From positions 62,001 through 126,000 of the forward strand of contig JAWSUF010000003.1 of the NCBI GenBank assembly GCA_033549365.1: DNA of 64,000 nt, written 5' to 3'. The notes under the pieces were generated by a model. That model was given only the letters and a program-made list of their open reading frames with translations. It did not search any database and was not told the origin of the DNA. Position 1 is the first letter of the stretch. Each line of letters begins with the position of its first letter. This document shows, piece by piece, positions 18,954 through 26,259 of the stretch. The DNA is from Acidobacteriota bacterium. GTDB lineage: Bacteria; Acidobacteriota; Aminicenantia; Aminicenantales; Saccharicenantaceae. The translations under genes and the position numbers were made by a program.

Positions 18954-19298
18954 CTAGACTTCGATTTCCAGACGGTCGAGGAAGATGTCGCGGCCCTCGA
19001 GGATTTCGAGGTCGTTTCCGTCGCATCCCGTGCAGGCGAAGACGGGTTCCTCGAGTTCCATGATTATGCCGCAGGCGCGGCAGCGGACTTTGAGAGGAAC
19101 GAGGATGACTTCAAGGGAGGCTTTTTCTGCGAAGGTCCCCTTCTTGTAGGCATCGAAGGCGGTTTCCAGGAGTTCGGGGACGACGCCCGAAAGCCGGCCC
19201 ACCCTCAGCCGCACGAAAGTGACGCTCTTAGCGTCCTGTTCCCCGGCCTTTTCCTCGAGGATGGGGAAGAGCCCGGCGATGAGCGAGAGTTCATGCAT
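18954..19298 (-). CDS. hypA: Hydrogenase nickel-insertion accessory protein HypA
   Basis: Delivers nickel to the [NiFe] hydrogenase large subunit together with HypB. The 114 residues begin MHEL, with His2 the known nickel ligand, and contain a zinc site from Cys73/Cys76 (CRACG) and Cys89/Cys92 (CTGC). It overlaps the end of hypB by eight bases and closes the hydrogenase operon. HypC, D, E and F are not in the window and must be elsewhere if the hydrogenase is matured in the standard way. Confidence 0.96.
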   Translation of the reverse strand: MHELSLIAGLFPILEEKAGEQDAKSVTFVRLRVGRLSGVVPELLETAFDAYKKGTFAEKASLEVILVPLKVRCRACGIIMELEEPVFACTGCDGNDLEILEGRDIFLDRLEIEV

Positions 19299-19971
19299 GG
19301 CCGGATCTCAGCGCGGCGAGCGCGGAATCGAAATACCGGACAAGGTCGTCGATGCCCTGCCCGGTCACGGCCGATGTCACGAAGACCTGAAGCTTGGGAT
19401 TGATTTCGAGGGCTTCCCGGGCGGCGCGCTCCGGATCGAAGGGCAGATAGGGAAGGAGATCGGCCTTGGTCAGAATCAAACAGTGCGACGAGAGGAAAGC
19501 CTCGGGGTATTTTTTCGGTTTGTCGTCGCCCTCGGGCGCGGAGAGGAGGACGCAGCGGACCGACTCTCCTAGGTCGTAGGCGGCCGGACAGACGAGATTG
19601 CCGACGTTTTCGATGAACAGGAAATCGAGCTCGGCGGGGACGTCGGCCAGGACGCGGCCGACCATCTTGGCGTCGAGGTGGCAGGCCCCGCTTGTCGTGA
19701 TCTGCCAGGCGGGGATGCCCTGGGCCCGGATGCGCTCGGCGTCGCGCTCGGTTTCTAGGTCGCCTTCGATCACGGCCATCCGCCGGGTGTCCTTCATGGC
19801 CGCGGCCAGGCGTTCGAGAAGCGAGGTTTTCCCCGACCCGGGCGAACTCAGGAGATTGACCCCCAGGATGCCGCGCTCGACCATTTTACTCCGGATGGAA
19901 GCCGCGATTTTCTTGTTCGACCCGAGCAGGTCTTCGAGAACGAGGACGTCTTTTTTTTCCATGCCAAGCAA
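19291..19971 (-). CDS. hypB: Hydrogenase nickel-incorporation GTPase HypB
   Basis: GTPase that drives nickel insertion with HypA. The 226 residues hold the P-loop SSPGSGKTSLLERL near residue 43, the metal-binding CH pair in TSGACHLDAKMV, and ILTKADLLPYL. The His-rich nickel-storage tail present in some species is missing at the N terminus. One base separates it from the upstream endopeptidase gene, so it is surely in the same transcript as hoxFUYH. Confidence 0.96.
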   Translation of the reverse strand: MLGMEKKDVLVLEDLLGSNKKIAASIRSKMVERGILGVNLLSSPGSGKTSLLERLAAAMKDTRRMAVIEGDLETERDAERIRAQGIPAWQITTSGACHLDAKMVGRVLADVPAELDFLFIENVGNLVCPAAYDLGESVRCVLLSAPEGDDKPKKYPEAFLSSHCLILTKADLLPYLPFDPERAAREALEINPKLQVFVTSAVTGQGIDDLVRYFDSALAALRSGHA

Positions 19972-19972
19972 C

Positions 19973-20410
19973 CTATTTTAAGAACTGGAGGAGGTGGTCG
20001 AGGGCGGCGCGGCAGTTCCGCTCGGTCTCCTCGCAGAGTCCCTCCCCGATTTCCCAGTCGGAACCGCCGATCGCCAGGACGTAAGCCCGAGGCAGGCGGC
20101 CGTAGAGTTCGCCGCAGAGGGCCAGCACCGCCTCGGGCAAAAGATGATGGGTGGTCACGGCCGCCTTGTATTCCGGCTGGATTTCCGTAAAGGTGAAGGG
20201 CGCGCCGAGATCGACGGCGGCGTCGACGAAGACGACCGTGTCGTGTTCGGAGCAGTCCAGGGCGTCCTCGATTCCGAGCTGGTAGTTGGCGTCGCAGACG
20301 ACACCGGGGATCTTGTGCTCCTGAAGACGCTCGACAAGGACCGCCCCGGCGCCGTCGTCGCGGCGGCCGGGGTTGCCGATGCCGATGACCAGGGTTTTCC
20401 GGTTGTTCAG
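19973..20410 (-). CDS. hoxW: Hydrogenase maturation endopeptidase (HoxW/HycI type), CTG start
   Basis: Cuts the C-terminal tail off the hydrogenase large subunit after nickel insertion. The frame encodes about 145 residues beginning NNRKTLVIGIGNPGRRDDGAG; the Asp in RRDDG, the Asp in VVFVDAA and the His in THHLLPEAV fit the nickel-sensing residues of the M52 peptidase family. No ATG, GTG or TTG precedes the conserved N terminus. The only fitting initiator is CTG, overlapping the hoxH stop as CTGA, with AGGAAG five bases upstream. Standard gene callers would report only the last 61 residues or miss it. The frame is intact. Confidence 0.88.
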   Translation of the reverse strand: MNNRKTLVIGIGNPGRRDDGAGAVLVERLQEHKIPGVVCDANYQLGIEDALDCSEHDTVVFVDAAVDLGAPFTFTEIQPEYKAAVTTHHLLPEAVLALCGELYGRLPRAYVLAIGGSDWEIGEGLCEETERNCRAALDHLLQFLK

Positions 20411-21855
20411 CGACTCTTCCTGTCGATGACCCGTCCGGCGGCGTCCTGGAATTCGATTTCGAGCGGCATTTTTCCGAGAGCGTGGGTGGCGCAGCTCAGG
20501 CAGGGGTCATAGGCCCGGATGGCCACCTCGACGCGGTTCAGCATGCCCTCCGTCACCTCTTTTTGACCGGAGATCACGTTGTCCGCAACCCAGGAGACGG
20601 CCCGGTTCATGGGCTCGTTGTTGTTCGTCGTCGAAACGATCAGGTTGGCCATGACGATCTGGTCGTCTTCGTTGATCCGGTAGTGGTGGAAAAGCGTTCC
20701 CCGCGGCGCCTCGATGAGGCCGATGCCCTCGGGGACCTTTTTGCCCTTCCGGACCAGATTCGTGCCGAGGACATCGGGGTCGTTCAGAAGATCGCGGATG
20801 ACTTCGGCCGAATGGAGCAGCTCGATCAGACGGGCCCAGTGAGTGTGGAGCGACATGTTGTTGGGTTTTCCGGCGGTCACGGCCTTGAACGCCTCGAATT
20901 CCTTTTGGGCCAGCGGCGAGGGGATGAAGTCGCAGGTATTGAGCCGGGCCAGAGGTCCGACGCGGTACCAGCCATTCTCCTTGCCGAGCGACTTGAGATA
21001 GGGGAACTTCATGTAGCTCCAGGACCGGACCTCTTCGCCGATGTGTTCCAGATAGTCCATGTAATCGACGTCGTTGAGAACTTTCCGGCCTTCGGCGTCG
21101 ACCGCCCTCAGCACGCCGTGGTAGAAATCCAGGGCGCCGTCCTTGCGGACGAGGCTGAGATGGTTGGAGGGGAAGGGGGCGAAGGTGTCGATCAGGTCCT
21201 TGTTGGCCTTGTAGTAGGACTTGAAGAAATCGACCGCTCCCTGGGACCACTCGACAATTTTGTCGGCATTCAGGGGGTCGGCGCCGTTCAGCAGCCGTTC
21301 CTTGTCCTCAGGGCTGAGATTACGGTTCATGCCGCCCGGGATGGCGCCGGTGCCGTGGATTTTCTTGCCGGCCGTGGCCAGGATGACTTCCTGCCCGTAC
21401 TTGCGGAGCATCACGCCCTGCACGGCCAGGTCCTTGTGTTCGAGGGCGACGCCGATGACGTTGCGGATCTCCGGGTCGGCGTCCATGCCGAACAGAAAAT
21501 CGGGCGAACAGAGATGGAAGAAATGGAGAGCGTGGGACTGGAGCATCTGGCCGTAATGCATGAGACGGCGCATTTTGTCGGCCGTCGGGGTCAGGTCGTC
21601 CGGTCCCGTGCCGACGATGACGTCCATGGCCTTGGCCGCCGCCAGGTGGTGGCTGACCGGGCAGATGCCGCACAATCTCTGAACGAGAACGGGCGCTTCC
21701 CAGTACGGACGTCCCTGGACGAAGCGTTCGAATCCTCGGAACTCCACGATGTGGAATCGCGACCGGGTGACGCGGCCGGCGTCGTCGACCAGCAGGGTGA
21801 CCTTGCCGTGGCCTTCGACCCGGGTGACGGGTTCTATGACGATTTTTCGGCCCAT
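20407..21855 (-). CDS. hoxH: NAD-reducing [NiFe] hydrogenase, large subunit
   Basis: Holds the Ni-Fe active site of a soluble bidirectional hydrogenase. The proximal motif RLCGICPVSHH gives Cys62 and Cys65; the distal motif DPCLSCATH gives Cys452 and Cys455. After His458 a 24-residue tail remains, the piece the adjacent endopeptidase should remove. 482 residues is normal for HoxH. Context (hoxF-U-Y-H, with NuoE/F/G-like subunits) places it in group 3d rather than 3b or the F420-reducing group. Confidence 0.95.
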   Translation of the reverse strand: MGRKIVIEPVTRVEGHGKVTLLVDDAGRVTRSRFHIVEFRGFERFVQGRPYWEAPVLVQRLCGICPVSHHLAAAKAMDVIVGTGPDDLTPTADKMRRLMHYGQMLQSHALHFFHLCSPDFLFGMDADPEIRNVIGVALEHKDLAVQGVMLRKYGQEVILATAGKKIHGTGAIPGGMNRNLSPEDKERLLNGADPLNADKIVEWSQGAVDFFKSYYKANKDLIDTFAPFPSNHLSLVRKDGALDFYHGVLRAVDAEGRKVLNDVDYMDYLEHIGEEVRSWSYMKFPYLKSLGKENGWYRVGPLARLNTCDFIPSPLAQKEFEAFKAVTAGKPNNMSLHTHWARLIELLHSAEVIRDLLNDPDVLGTNLVRKGKKVPEGIGLIEAPRGTLFHHYRINEDDQIVMANLIVSTTNNNEPMNRAVSWVADNVISGQKEVTEGMLNRVEVAIRAYDPCLSCATHALGKMPLEIEFQDAAGRVIDRKSR

Positions 21856-21868
21856 AAGTTACCTTCCT

Positions 21869-22414
21869 TCAGTCATATTTTAGCATGTCGTAGGAAATGT
21901 TCAGGGGACGGCCTTCGAGGAGCGCGGTCAGCGCTTCCCAGATGATGTCGGCCGACGGCGGGCAGCCCGGCAGGAAGTGGTCGATCTTGACGACCTCGTG
22001 CAGGGGATAGACGCGGTCCAGGATGACCGGCAGGTCCTCGTCGTTGGGAATGAGCCGGTCCTCAGGGGCCACGGTCACGCTGTGGAGGTAAGCCTCCTCC
22101 AGACATTCCTTGATGGGGATGCCGTTCCGCATGGCCGGCAGCCCGCCCATGACGGCGCACTCGCCGACGGCGACGAGGATTTTGCAGTTCTTGCGGAATG
22201 AGCGGAGAACCTCGACGTTTTCAGTGTTGCAGCAGCCGCCCTCGATGAGGCCGACGTCGCAGGGCCGGGTGAACGTCTTGATGTCGTTGATCGGAGATTT
22301 GTTGAAGTCGACGAGCTCGATGAGCTTCAGAATCCTTTCGTCGATGTCCAGGACGGACATGTGACAACCGAAACATCCTGCCAGGGACGCGGTGGCGATT
22401 ACGGGCTTGCTCAT
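21869..22414 (-). CDS. hoxY: NAD-reducing hydrogenase, small subunit
   Basis: Carries the [4Fe-4S] cluster next to the Ni-Fe site and contacts HoxU. The 181 residues belong to the oxidoreductase 20-kDa-subunit family. Cluster ligands are visible as Cys14/Cys17 (GCFGCH), the GGCCNTEN Cys and the Cys in FLPGCPPSAD. It lacks the export signal and extra clusters of membrane-bound small subunits, which supports a cytoplasmic enzyme. It sits 10 bases after hoxU and 13 bases before hoxH. Confidence 0.94.
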   Translation of the reverse strand: MSKPVIATASLAGCFGCHMSVLDIDERILKLIELVDFNKSPINDIKTFTRPCDVGLIEGGCCNTENVEVLRSFRKNCKILVAVGECAVMGGLPAMRNGIPIKECLEEAYLHSVTVAPEDRLIPNDEDLPVILDRVYPLHEVVKIDHFLPGCPPSADIIWEALTALLEGRPLNISYDMLKYD

Positions 22415-22424
22415 GACATTCTCC

Positions 22425-23123
22425 TCAGGCTTTCTCCGCGGTCTCGCTGCCGATGGGCGCCGCGTCGAATTTGCGTTTTCCGATGGGAACCGCGAACCCG
22501 ACTTCCTTTTTCAGGATGGCCCCGACCGGACAGATGTCCATGGCCTTTTGGGCCGTCTCTTCCGTGAGCCGCGGGCCGAGTTCGGGGTCAAGGCCGATCC
22601 GGACTTTTCCGGACCGGTGGAGCAGGGCGAAGATCAGCTTGTCGTCCTTGGTCTTGACGGCCCGGACACAGCGCAGGCACTGGATGCAGCGGTTGTGATC
22701 CAGAAGAAGGTGGGGGCCGGCGGCTTCGATTTCGCGCCGGGGCCACAAGTAGGGGAAACGCGGCGCCAGGATCCCGTAGCGGTAGGCCAGGGCCTGGAGT
22801 TCGCAGTTGCCGCTCTTTTCGCAGGTCGGGCACATGTGGTTGCCCTCGACAAAGAGCATCTCGATCAGGGCGCGGCGCATGTCCTCGAGGTCGGGTGCGG
22901 TGTTTTCGATGATCATGTCTTTGCCGATGGGCTGGGTGCAGGCGGCCATGAGGCGCCCGTTGACCCGGACCGTGCAGATGCGGCAGGCGCCGACGGGTTT
23001 CAACCCGTCATAATGGCAGAGAACGGGGATATAGACGCCGTTGTCGCGGGCGGCTTCCCAGATGGTCTGCCCGGCTTTGGCCGTGCAGGGTTTGTCGTCG
23101 ATCGTGAACCGGATCTCAGCCAT
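22425..23123 (-). CDS. hoxU: NAD-reducing hydrogenase, diaphorase small subunit (NuoG-like)
   Basis: Electron-transfer subunit linking HoxF to HoxYH. The 232 residues contain, in order, a [2Fe-2S] ferredoxin domain (VLCHYDGLKPVGACRIC, then AACTQPI), a His-Cys3 [4Fe-4S] site (HMCPTCEKSGNC), and a ferredoxin-like site (RCIQCLRC with a distant ICPVGA). This is the N-terminal third of NuoG, the standard HoxU architecture. The start overlaps the hoxF end by eight bases. The C-terminal 25 residues extend past the last motif. Confidence 0.94.
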   Translation of the reverse strand: MAEIRFTIDDKPCTAKAGQTIWEAARDNGVYIPVLCHYDGLKPVGACRICTVRVNGRLMAACTQPIGKDMIIENTAPDLEDMRRALIEMLFVEGNHMCPTCEKSGNCELQALAYRYGILAPRFPYLWPRREIEAAGPHLLLDHNRCIQCLRCVRAVKTKDDKLIFALLHRSGKVRIGLDPELGPRLTEETAQKAMDICPVGAILKKEVGFAVPIGKRKFDAAPIGSETAEKA

Positions 23124-24921
23124 GGTGGGTCTCCTCGCAAAACGTTCTGTCGGATGCCTCGCAGGCCTCCTGTGCGGCGGCCGTGAGATCGAAGTCCGGG
23201 GCGAATCCCGTGTCCTTGCGGATCTTCGCCTCGTAGAGAGGCCGGAAATTTTCCAGCGTGCTCAGGATGGGATTGGGCGATGTCTGGCCCAAGCCGCAGC
23301 GGCTGAGGGCCTTGACCAGGCGTCCCCACTCCTCGATATTTTTGAGGTCTTCGGCCGTCCCCATCCCTGCGACGATTTTTTCGAACATCTTCAGAAGGAG
23401 GACATTGCCGGCCCGGCAGGGGACGCACCAGCCGCAGGACTCCTCGACGAAGAATTCGAGGAAGTTGCGGACGATGTCGAAAATGTCCCGGTTCGGACCG
23501 AAGACAATGATCGATCCCCCGGTGGCCAGGTCGGCGAAACAGATCTTGCGGTCGAATCCGGTCCGGGAGATGCAGCAACCCGATGGTCCCCCGACCTGAA
23601 CGGCCTGGGTGTCGGCCGCCCCGACAAGATCCAGGAGTTCGCGGACCGTCATCCCGTAGGTGATTTCGTAGATTCCCGGCCTCTCGCAGTCTCCGGAGAC
23701 GCTGAGGAGCTTGGTTCCGGCCGAGGTGACCGTACCCATGGATTTGAACCAGGCTCCGCCTTGAACGATGATCTGGGCCGCGGCGCAGAGGGTTTCGACG
23801 TTGTTGACAGTGGTCGGTAACCCCATGTATCCGACCTGGACGGGGAAAGGCGGCCTGTCACGGGGTTCTCCTCTCTTGCCCTCCGCCGACTGGAGAAGGG
23901 CGGATTCCTCGCCGCAGATGTAGGCGCCGGCGCCGGTCTTGATGACGATATCGAAATCGAACCCCTTGCGTCCGGCGATGGATTTGCCCAGAATGTTGTC
24001 TTTCCGAAGTTCGTCCAGAACGGCTTCGAGATGGGCTTTGAGATAGGAATACTCCGAGCGAAGGTAAAGGATTCCCTCCATGGCGCCGGCGGCATAGCCG
24101 GCCACGGCCATGCCTTCGAACAGAAGCCGGGGAAGCTCGGTCAGAATGACCCGGTCCTTGAACGTGCCCGGTTCGCCTTCATCGGCGTTGCAGACGACGT
24201 AGCGGCGGGGGCCCTGTTCCTTCCGGCAGAACTCCCACTTGAGGCCTGTGGGGAATCCCGCACCGCCCCGGCCGAGAAGATTGGCCTTCTTGATCTCTTC
24301 GATGACCTGTTCGGGCGTCATTTCGGCGGCCTTGCGGACGGCCGAGCCCGGCGTAAAGGGACCGAAGAGGACCGGGCCCTTCACGCGGATGTTGTTCTGA
24401 ACCATGGCCCGGACAAGGTCGGATTGATTGGCGCCGTCGCCCAAGGCTTCGACCATGTCTTCCACGGAACGGCCGGCTTTCATGCCTTCGACTAGCTCAG
24501 CGGCCTTTTCAGGCGTCAGCCGGGTGAAGATGACTCCGTTAATGACGGCGGCGGGCTCCTGGTCGTTCATTCCGATGCAGGACGTGTCGAAGAGTCCGAT
24601 CCGGCCGTCGGGCGTCGTTTCTCCGAAACGGCAGCCGGCGGCCTTTTCAAAGGCTTGGGCCACGGCGGCCCGGCCGGCCATGACCGAGGTGATGGCATTG
24701 TTGAGATACACGGCGTACGCGCCCCGCGGAGAGGACGAAAAGAAGTGATAGAAGGACACGACGCCCTGCACGTCGATTTCGGACAGATTGAGATGTCGGG
24801 CGATTTCCCGGACGGCTTCAGGGGGGATATGGCCTTTGGGGGAATGAACCTCCCTGATGATATCCAGGAGTTTATCCCTGGCCTTCCCGTGCTTGAGGAT
24901 GACGGACGTGATGTTTTCCAT
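23116..24921 (-). CDS. hoxF: NAD-reducing hydrogenase, diaphorase large subunit (NuoE-NuoF fusion)
   Basis: Binds NAD(H) and FMN. Residues 1-150 are a NuoE-like domain and about 175-600 a NuoF domain with the FMN/NAD loop GRGGAGFPTGLKW, GAGAYICGEESALL and the [4Fe-4S] ligands CGWCVPC plus RCGLGQTS. In the NuoE-like part only one of the four usual [2Fe-2S] ligands remains (Cys115); the others align with Tyr72, Ile77 and Asn119. That domain is therefore probably structural. First gene of the hox operon, with a promoter just upstream. Confidence 0.94.
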   Translation of the reverse strand: MENITSVILKHGKARDKLLDIIREVHSPKGHIPPEAVREIARHLNLSEIDVQGVVSFYHFFSSSPRGAYAVYLNNAITSVMAGRAAVAQAFEKAAGCRFGETTPDGRIGLFDTSCIGMNDQEPAAVINGVIFTRLTPEKAAELVEGMKAGRSVEDMVEALGDGANQSDLVRAMVQNNIRVKGPVLFGPFTPGSAVRKAAEMTPEQVIEEIKKANLLGRGGAGFPTGLKWEFCRKEQGPRRYVVCNADEGEPGTFKDRVILTELPRLLFEGMAVAGYAAGAMEGILYLRSEYSYLKAHLEAVLDELRKDNILGKSIAGRKGFDFDIVIKTGAGAYICGEESALLQSAEGKRGEPRDRPPFPVQVGYMGLPTTVNNVETLCAAAQIIVQGGAWFKSMGTVTSAGTKLLSVSGDCERPGIYEITYGMTVRELLDLVGAADTQAVQVGGPSGCCISRTGFDRKICFADLATGGSIIVFGPNRDIFDIVRNFLEFFVEESCGWCVPCRAGNVLLLKMFEKIVAGMGTAEDLKNIEEWGRLVKALSRCGLGQTSPNPILSTLENFRPLYEAKIRKDTGFAPDFDLTAAAQEACEASDRTFCEETHHG

Positions 24922-24969
24922 GTCTCGACCCCTTGACGATGAAAATTTGTGTTTTCAAAGAAAGGGATT

Positions 24970-24997
24970 AGTCTATCATAAAATCTTTTAGGGTCAA
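24970..24997 (-). promoter_or_regulatory. Promoter of the hox hydrogenase operon
   Basis: On the minus strand TTGACC (24997-24992) and TAGACT (24975-24970) are separated by 16 bases, about 50 bases before the hoxF ATG. The surrounding AT-rich stretch is unlike the GC-rich flanks. No operator-like inverted repeat stands out. Confidence 0.5.
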
Positions 24998-25025
24998 GCA
25001 TTATTCCCCGGGGTACGAAAAAGAC

Positions 25026-25054
25026 TTGCAAATCGCGGGTATTTTCCTTAATAA
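25026..25054 (+). promoter_or_regulatory. Promoter of the coiled-coil lipoprotein gene
   Basis: TTGCAA at 25026-25031 and TAATAA at 25049-25054 with 17 bases between. It diverges from the hox promoter in the same short AT-rich intergenic region. Confidence 0.4.
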
Positions 25055-25083
25055 TAACTTAGATCATGAGTGGAGGAGGTCCA

Positions 25084-25773
25084 ATGAAAAAGAAGAGTCT
25101 AATCATCGTGGCCGCTTTTTTGGCCGTCTTTGTTCTTCAAGGATGTACAACAAAACCCGAACAGAGTCTTCTGAAAAGCTATTTCAACGCCGTTTCGCTC
25201 AAGGACAACACGACCATGGCTTCCATGGCGCTGGAGCCGATGGCGCTGGAAGCCGACAGCTGGGAGATCGTCCGCTCCAGTGAAGAATCCATCGAGCCCG
25301 CGTTTCTGCCGGAACTGGATCGGATCGAGGTGGAACTGAGAAAGACCATGGAGGCCAACATCGGTCCGACCGTCGACGCCAAGGACGAGCTCGACTTCGC
25401 CAAGGAGGACCTCGACGCCGCCCGGACTGCCGCCGCCCGCAATGCCGCCCGGAAGAAAGTCGAAGAGCTTCAGGCGAAATACGACGAGATCTACGAACGT
25501 CACCGGGCGCTTCAGAGGGAATACAACGATGCCCGGGCCGCCGCCGCCAGAGAAGAGGAGATCACCCGCTTCTCGCTGGGCGCCCGGGATCTTCCCAATG
25601 CCCGGAGCCTGACGGGCAGCGTCCATATGAAGGATGTCGATGTCAAGGTCGTCAAGGACGGCGTGGAGAGAACGCACCGGCTGAACCTGAGGAAATACGA
25701 CCTCAGGGACGAGGCCATGGGTCTCCATCACCGGGGCCGTTGGATCATCGTCCGCTTCGAATCTCTCGACTGA
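25084..25773 (+). CDS. Predicted lipoprotein with central coiled coil, family not recognised
   Basis: 229 residues. The signal sequence ends in VLQGCTT, a clear lipobox. A highly charged, Ala/Glu/Arg-rich segment from about residue 95 to 160 should form a long coiled coil. The last 60 residues (VHMKDVDVKVVKDGVERTHRL, then GRWIIVRFESL) look like a small beta-rich domain. No catalytic motif is seen. Start set at the ATG after GGAGGT; an earlier in-frame start would include the ribosome site. Divergent from hox, with no evident link. Confidence 0.7.
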   Translation: MKKKSLIIVAAFLAVFVLQGCTTKPEQSLLKSYFNAVSLKDNTTMASMALEPMALEADSWEIVRSSEESIEPAFLPELDRIEVELRKTMEANIGPTVDAKDELDFAKEDLDAARTAAARNAARKKVEELQAKYDEIYERHRALQREYNDARAAAAREEEITRFSLGARDLPNARSLTGSVHMKDVDVKVVKDGVERTHRLNLRKYDLRDEAMGLHHRGRWIIVRFESLD

Positions 25774-25788
25774 TCGAAAACAAAACTC

Positions 25789-25817
25789 TTGACGGCGGAG
25801 CGGGGTTCCGCTATAAA
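25789..25817 (+). promoter_or_regulatory. Promoter of the tRNA-Lys/tRNA-Glu pair
   Basis: TTGACG at 25789-25794 and TATAAA at 25812-25817, spaced 17, end about 15 bases before the tRNA-Lys 5' end. Confidence 0.6.
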
Positions 25818-25832
25818 TATTGCTTCATCTCC

Positions 25833-25904
25833 GGGCCGTTAGCTCAGAGGGAGAGCACCGGCCTTTTAAGCCGGGTGTCGCTGGTTCGAGTCCAGCACGG
25901 CTCA
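25833..25904 (+). tRNA. tRNA-Lys (anticodon TTT)
   Basis: Cloverleaf with 7-bp acceptor stem GGGCCGT/ACGGCTC (one G-T pair), D arm GCTCAGAGGGAGAGC, anticodon stem CCGGC/GCCGG around loop CTTTTAA, and T arm GCTGG-TTCGAGT-CCAGC. CCA is not encoded. tRNA-Glu follows eight bases later, so they form one transcript. Confidence 0.95.
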
Positions 25905-25912
25905 CGGTTTGC

Positions 25913-25987
25913 GCCCCTGTCGTCTAGTCAGGCCCAGGACATCGCCCTTTCAAGGCGGTAACACGGGTTCGAATCCCGTCGGGGGCG
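25913..25987 (+). tRNA. tRNA-Glu (anticodon TTC)
   Basis: Acceptor stem GCCCCTG/CGGGGGC, anticodon loop CTTTCAA inside the CGCC/GGCG stem, and T arm ACGGG-TTCGAAT-CCCGT. CCA is not encoded. Cotranscribed with the tRNA-Lys just before it. Confidence 0.95.
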
Positions 25988-25992
25988 CTTTT

Positions 25993-26259
25993 TTATTCCC
26001 CGCCTTCTTCCCAGGTTCCCGAGTCTGGAAGCGGCTTTGCCGCTTGATCTTCGCAATGAGGCGCGGTTTTTCGTCGCCGGCGACGCCACAACCAGAAGAC
26101 CCAGGCGGCCGGAATCTGGTAGATGGCCAGGATGACGGGGGCGAGAATCAGGTCGTAGATATTGAAGCCGGGCAGAAAAAGGGCCAGATAAAGCGCGATT
26201 CCTCCGAGGGACAAAAGGACCGCCGCCGCCGGCATCAGGATATCGAACGCTTTTTTCAT
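25993..26259 (-). CDS. Small membrane protein of unknown function
   Basis: 88 residues with two hydrophobic segments (about 9-30 and 35-58) followed by a basic cluster (RRRRRK) and a polar tail, so the C terminus is likely cytoplasmic. No family recognised. Its ATG overlaps the stop of the HD-GYP regulator gene by four bases, so it is probably translated with that gene. It ends six bases from tRNA-Glu on the opposite strand. Confidence 0.6.
   Translation of the reverse strand: MKKAFDILMPAAAVLLSLGGIALYLALFLPGFNIYDLILAPVILAIYQIPAAWVFWLWRRRRRKTAPHCEDQAAKPLPDSGTWEEGGE

Noticed and set aside
19973-20410. Frameshift or pseudogene in the hydrogenase endopeptidase
   Set aside because: Two short unrelated frames gave that impression, but reading codon by codon from the hoxH stop shows one intact frame with all conserved residues; only the start codon is unusual.
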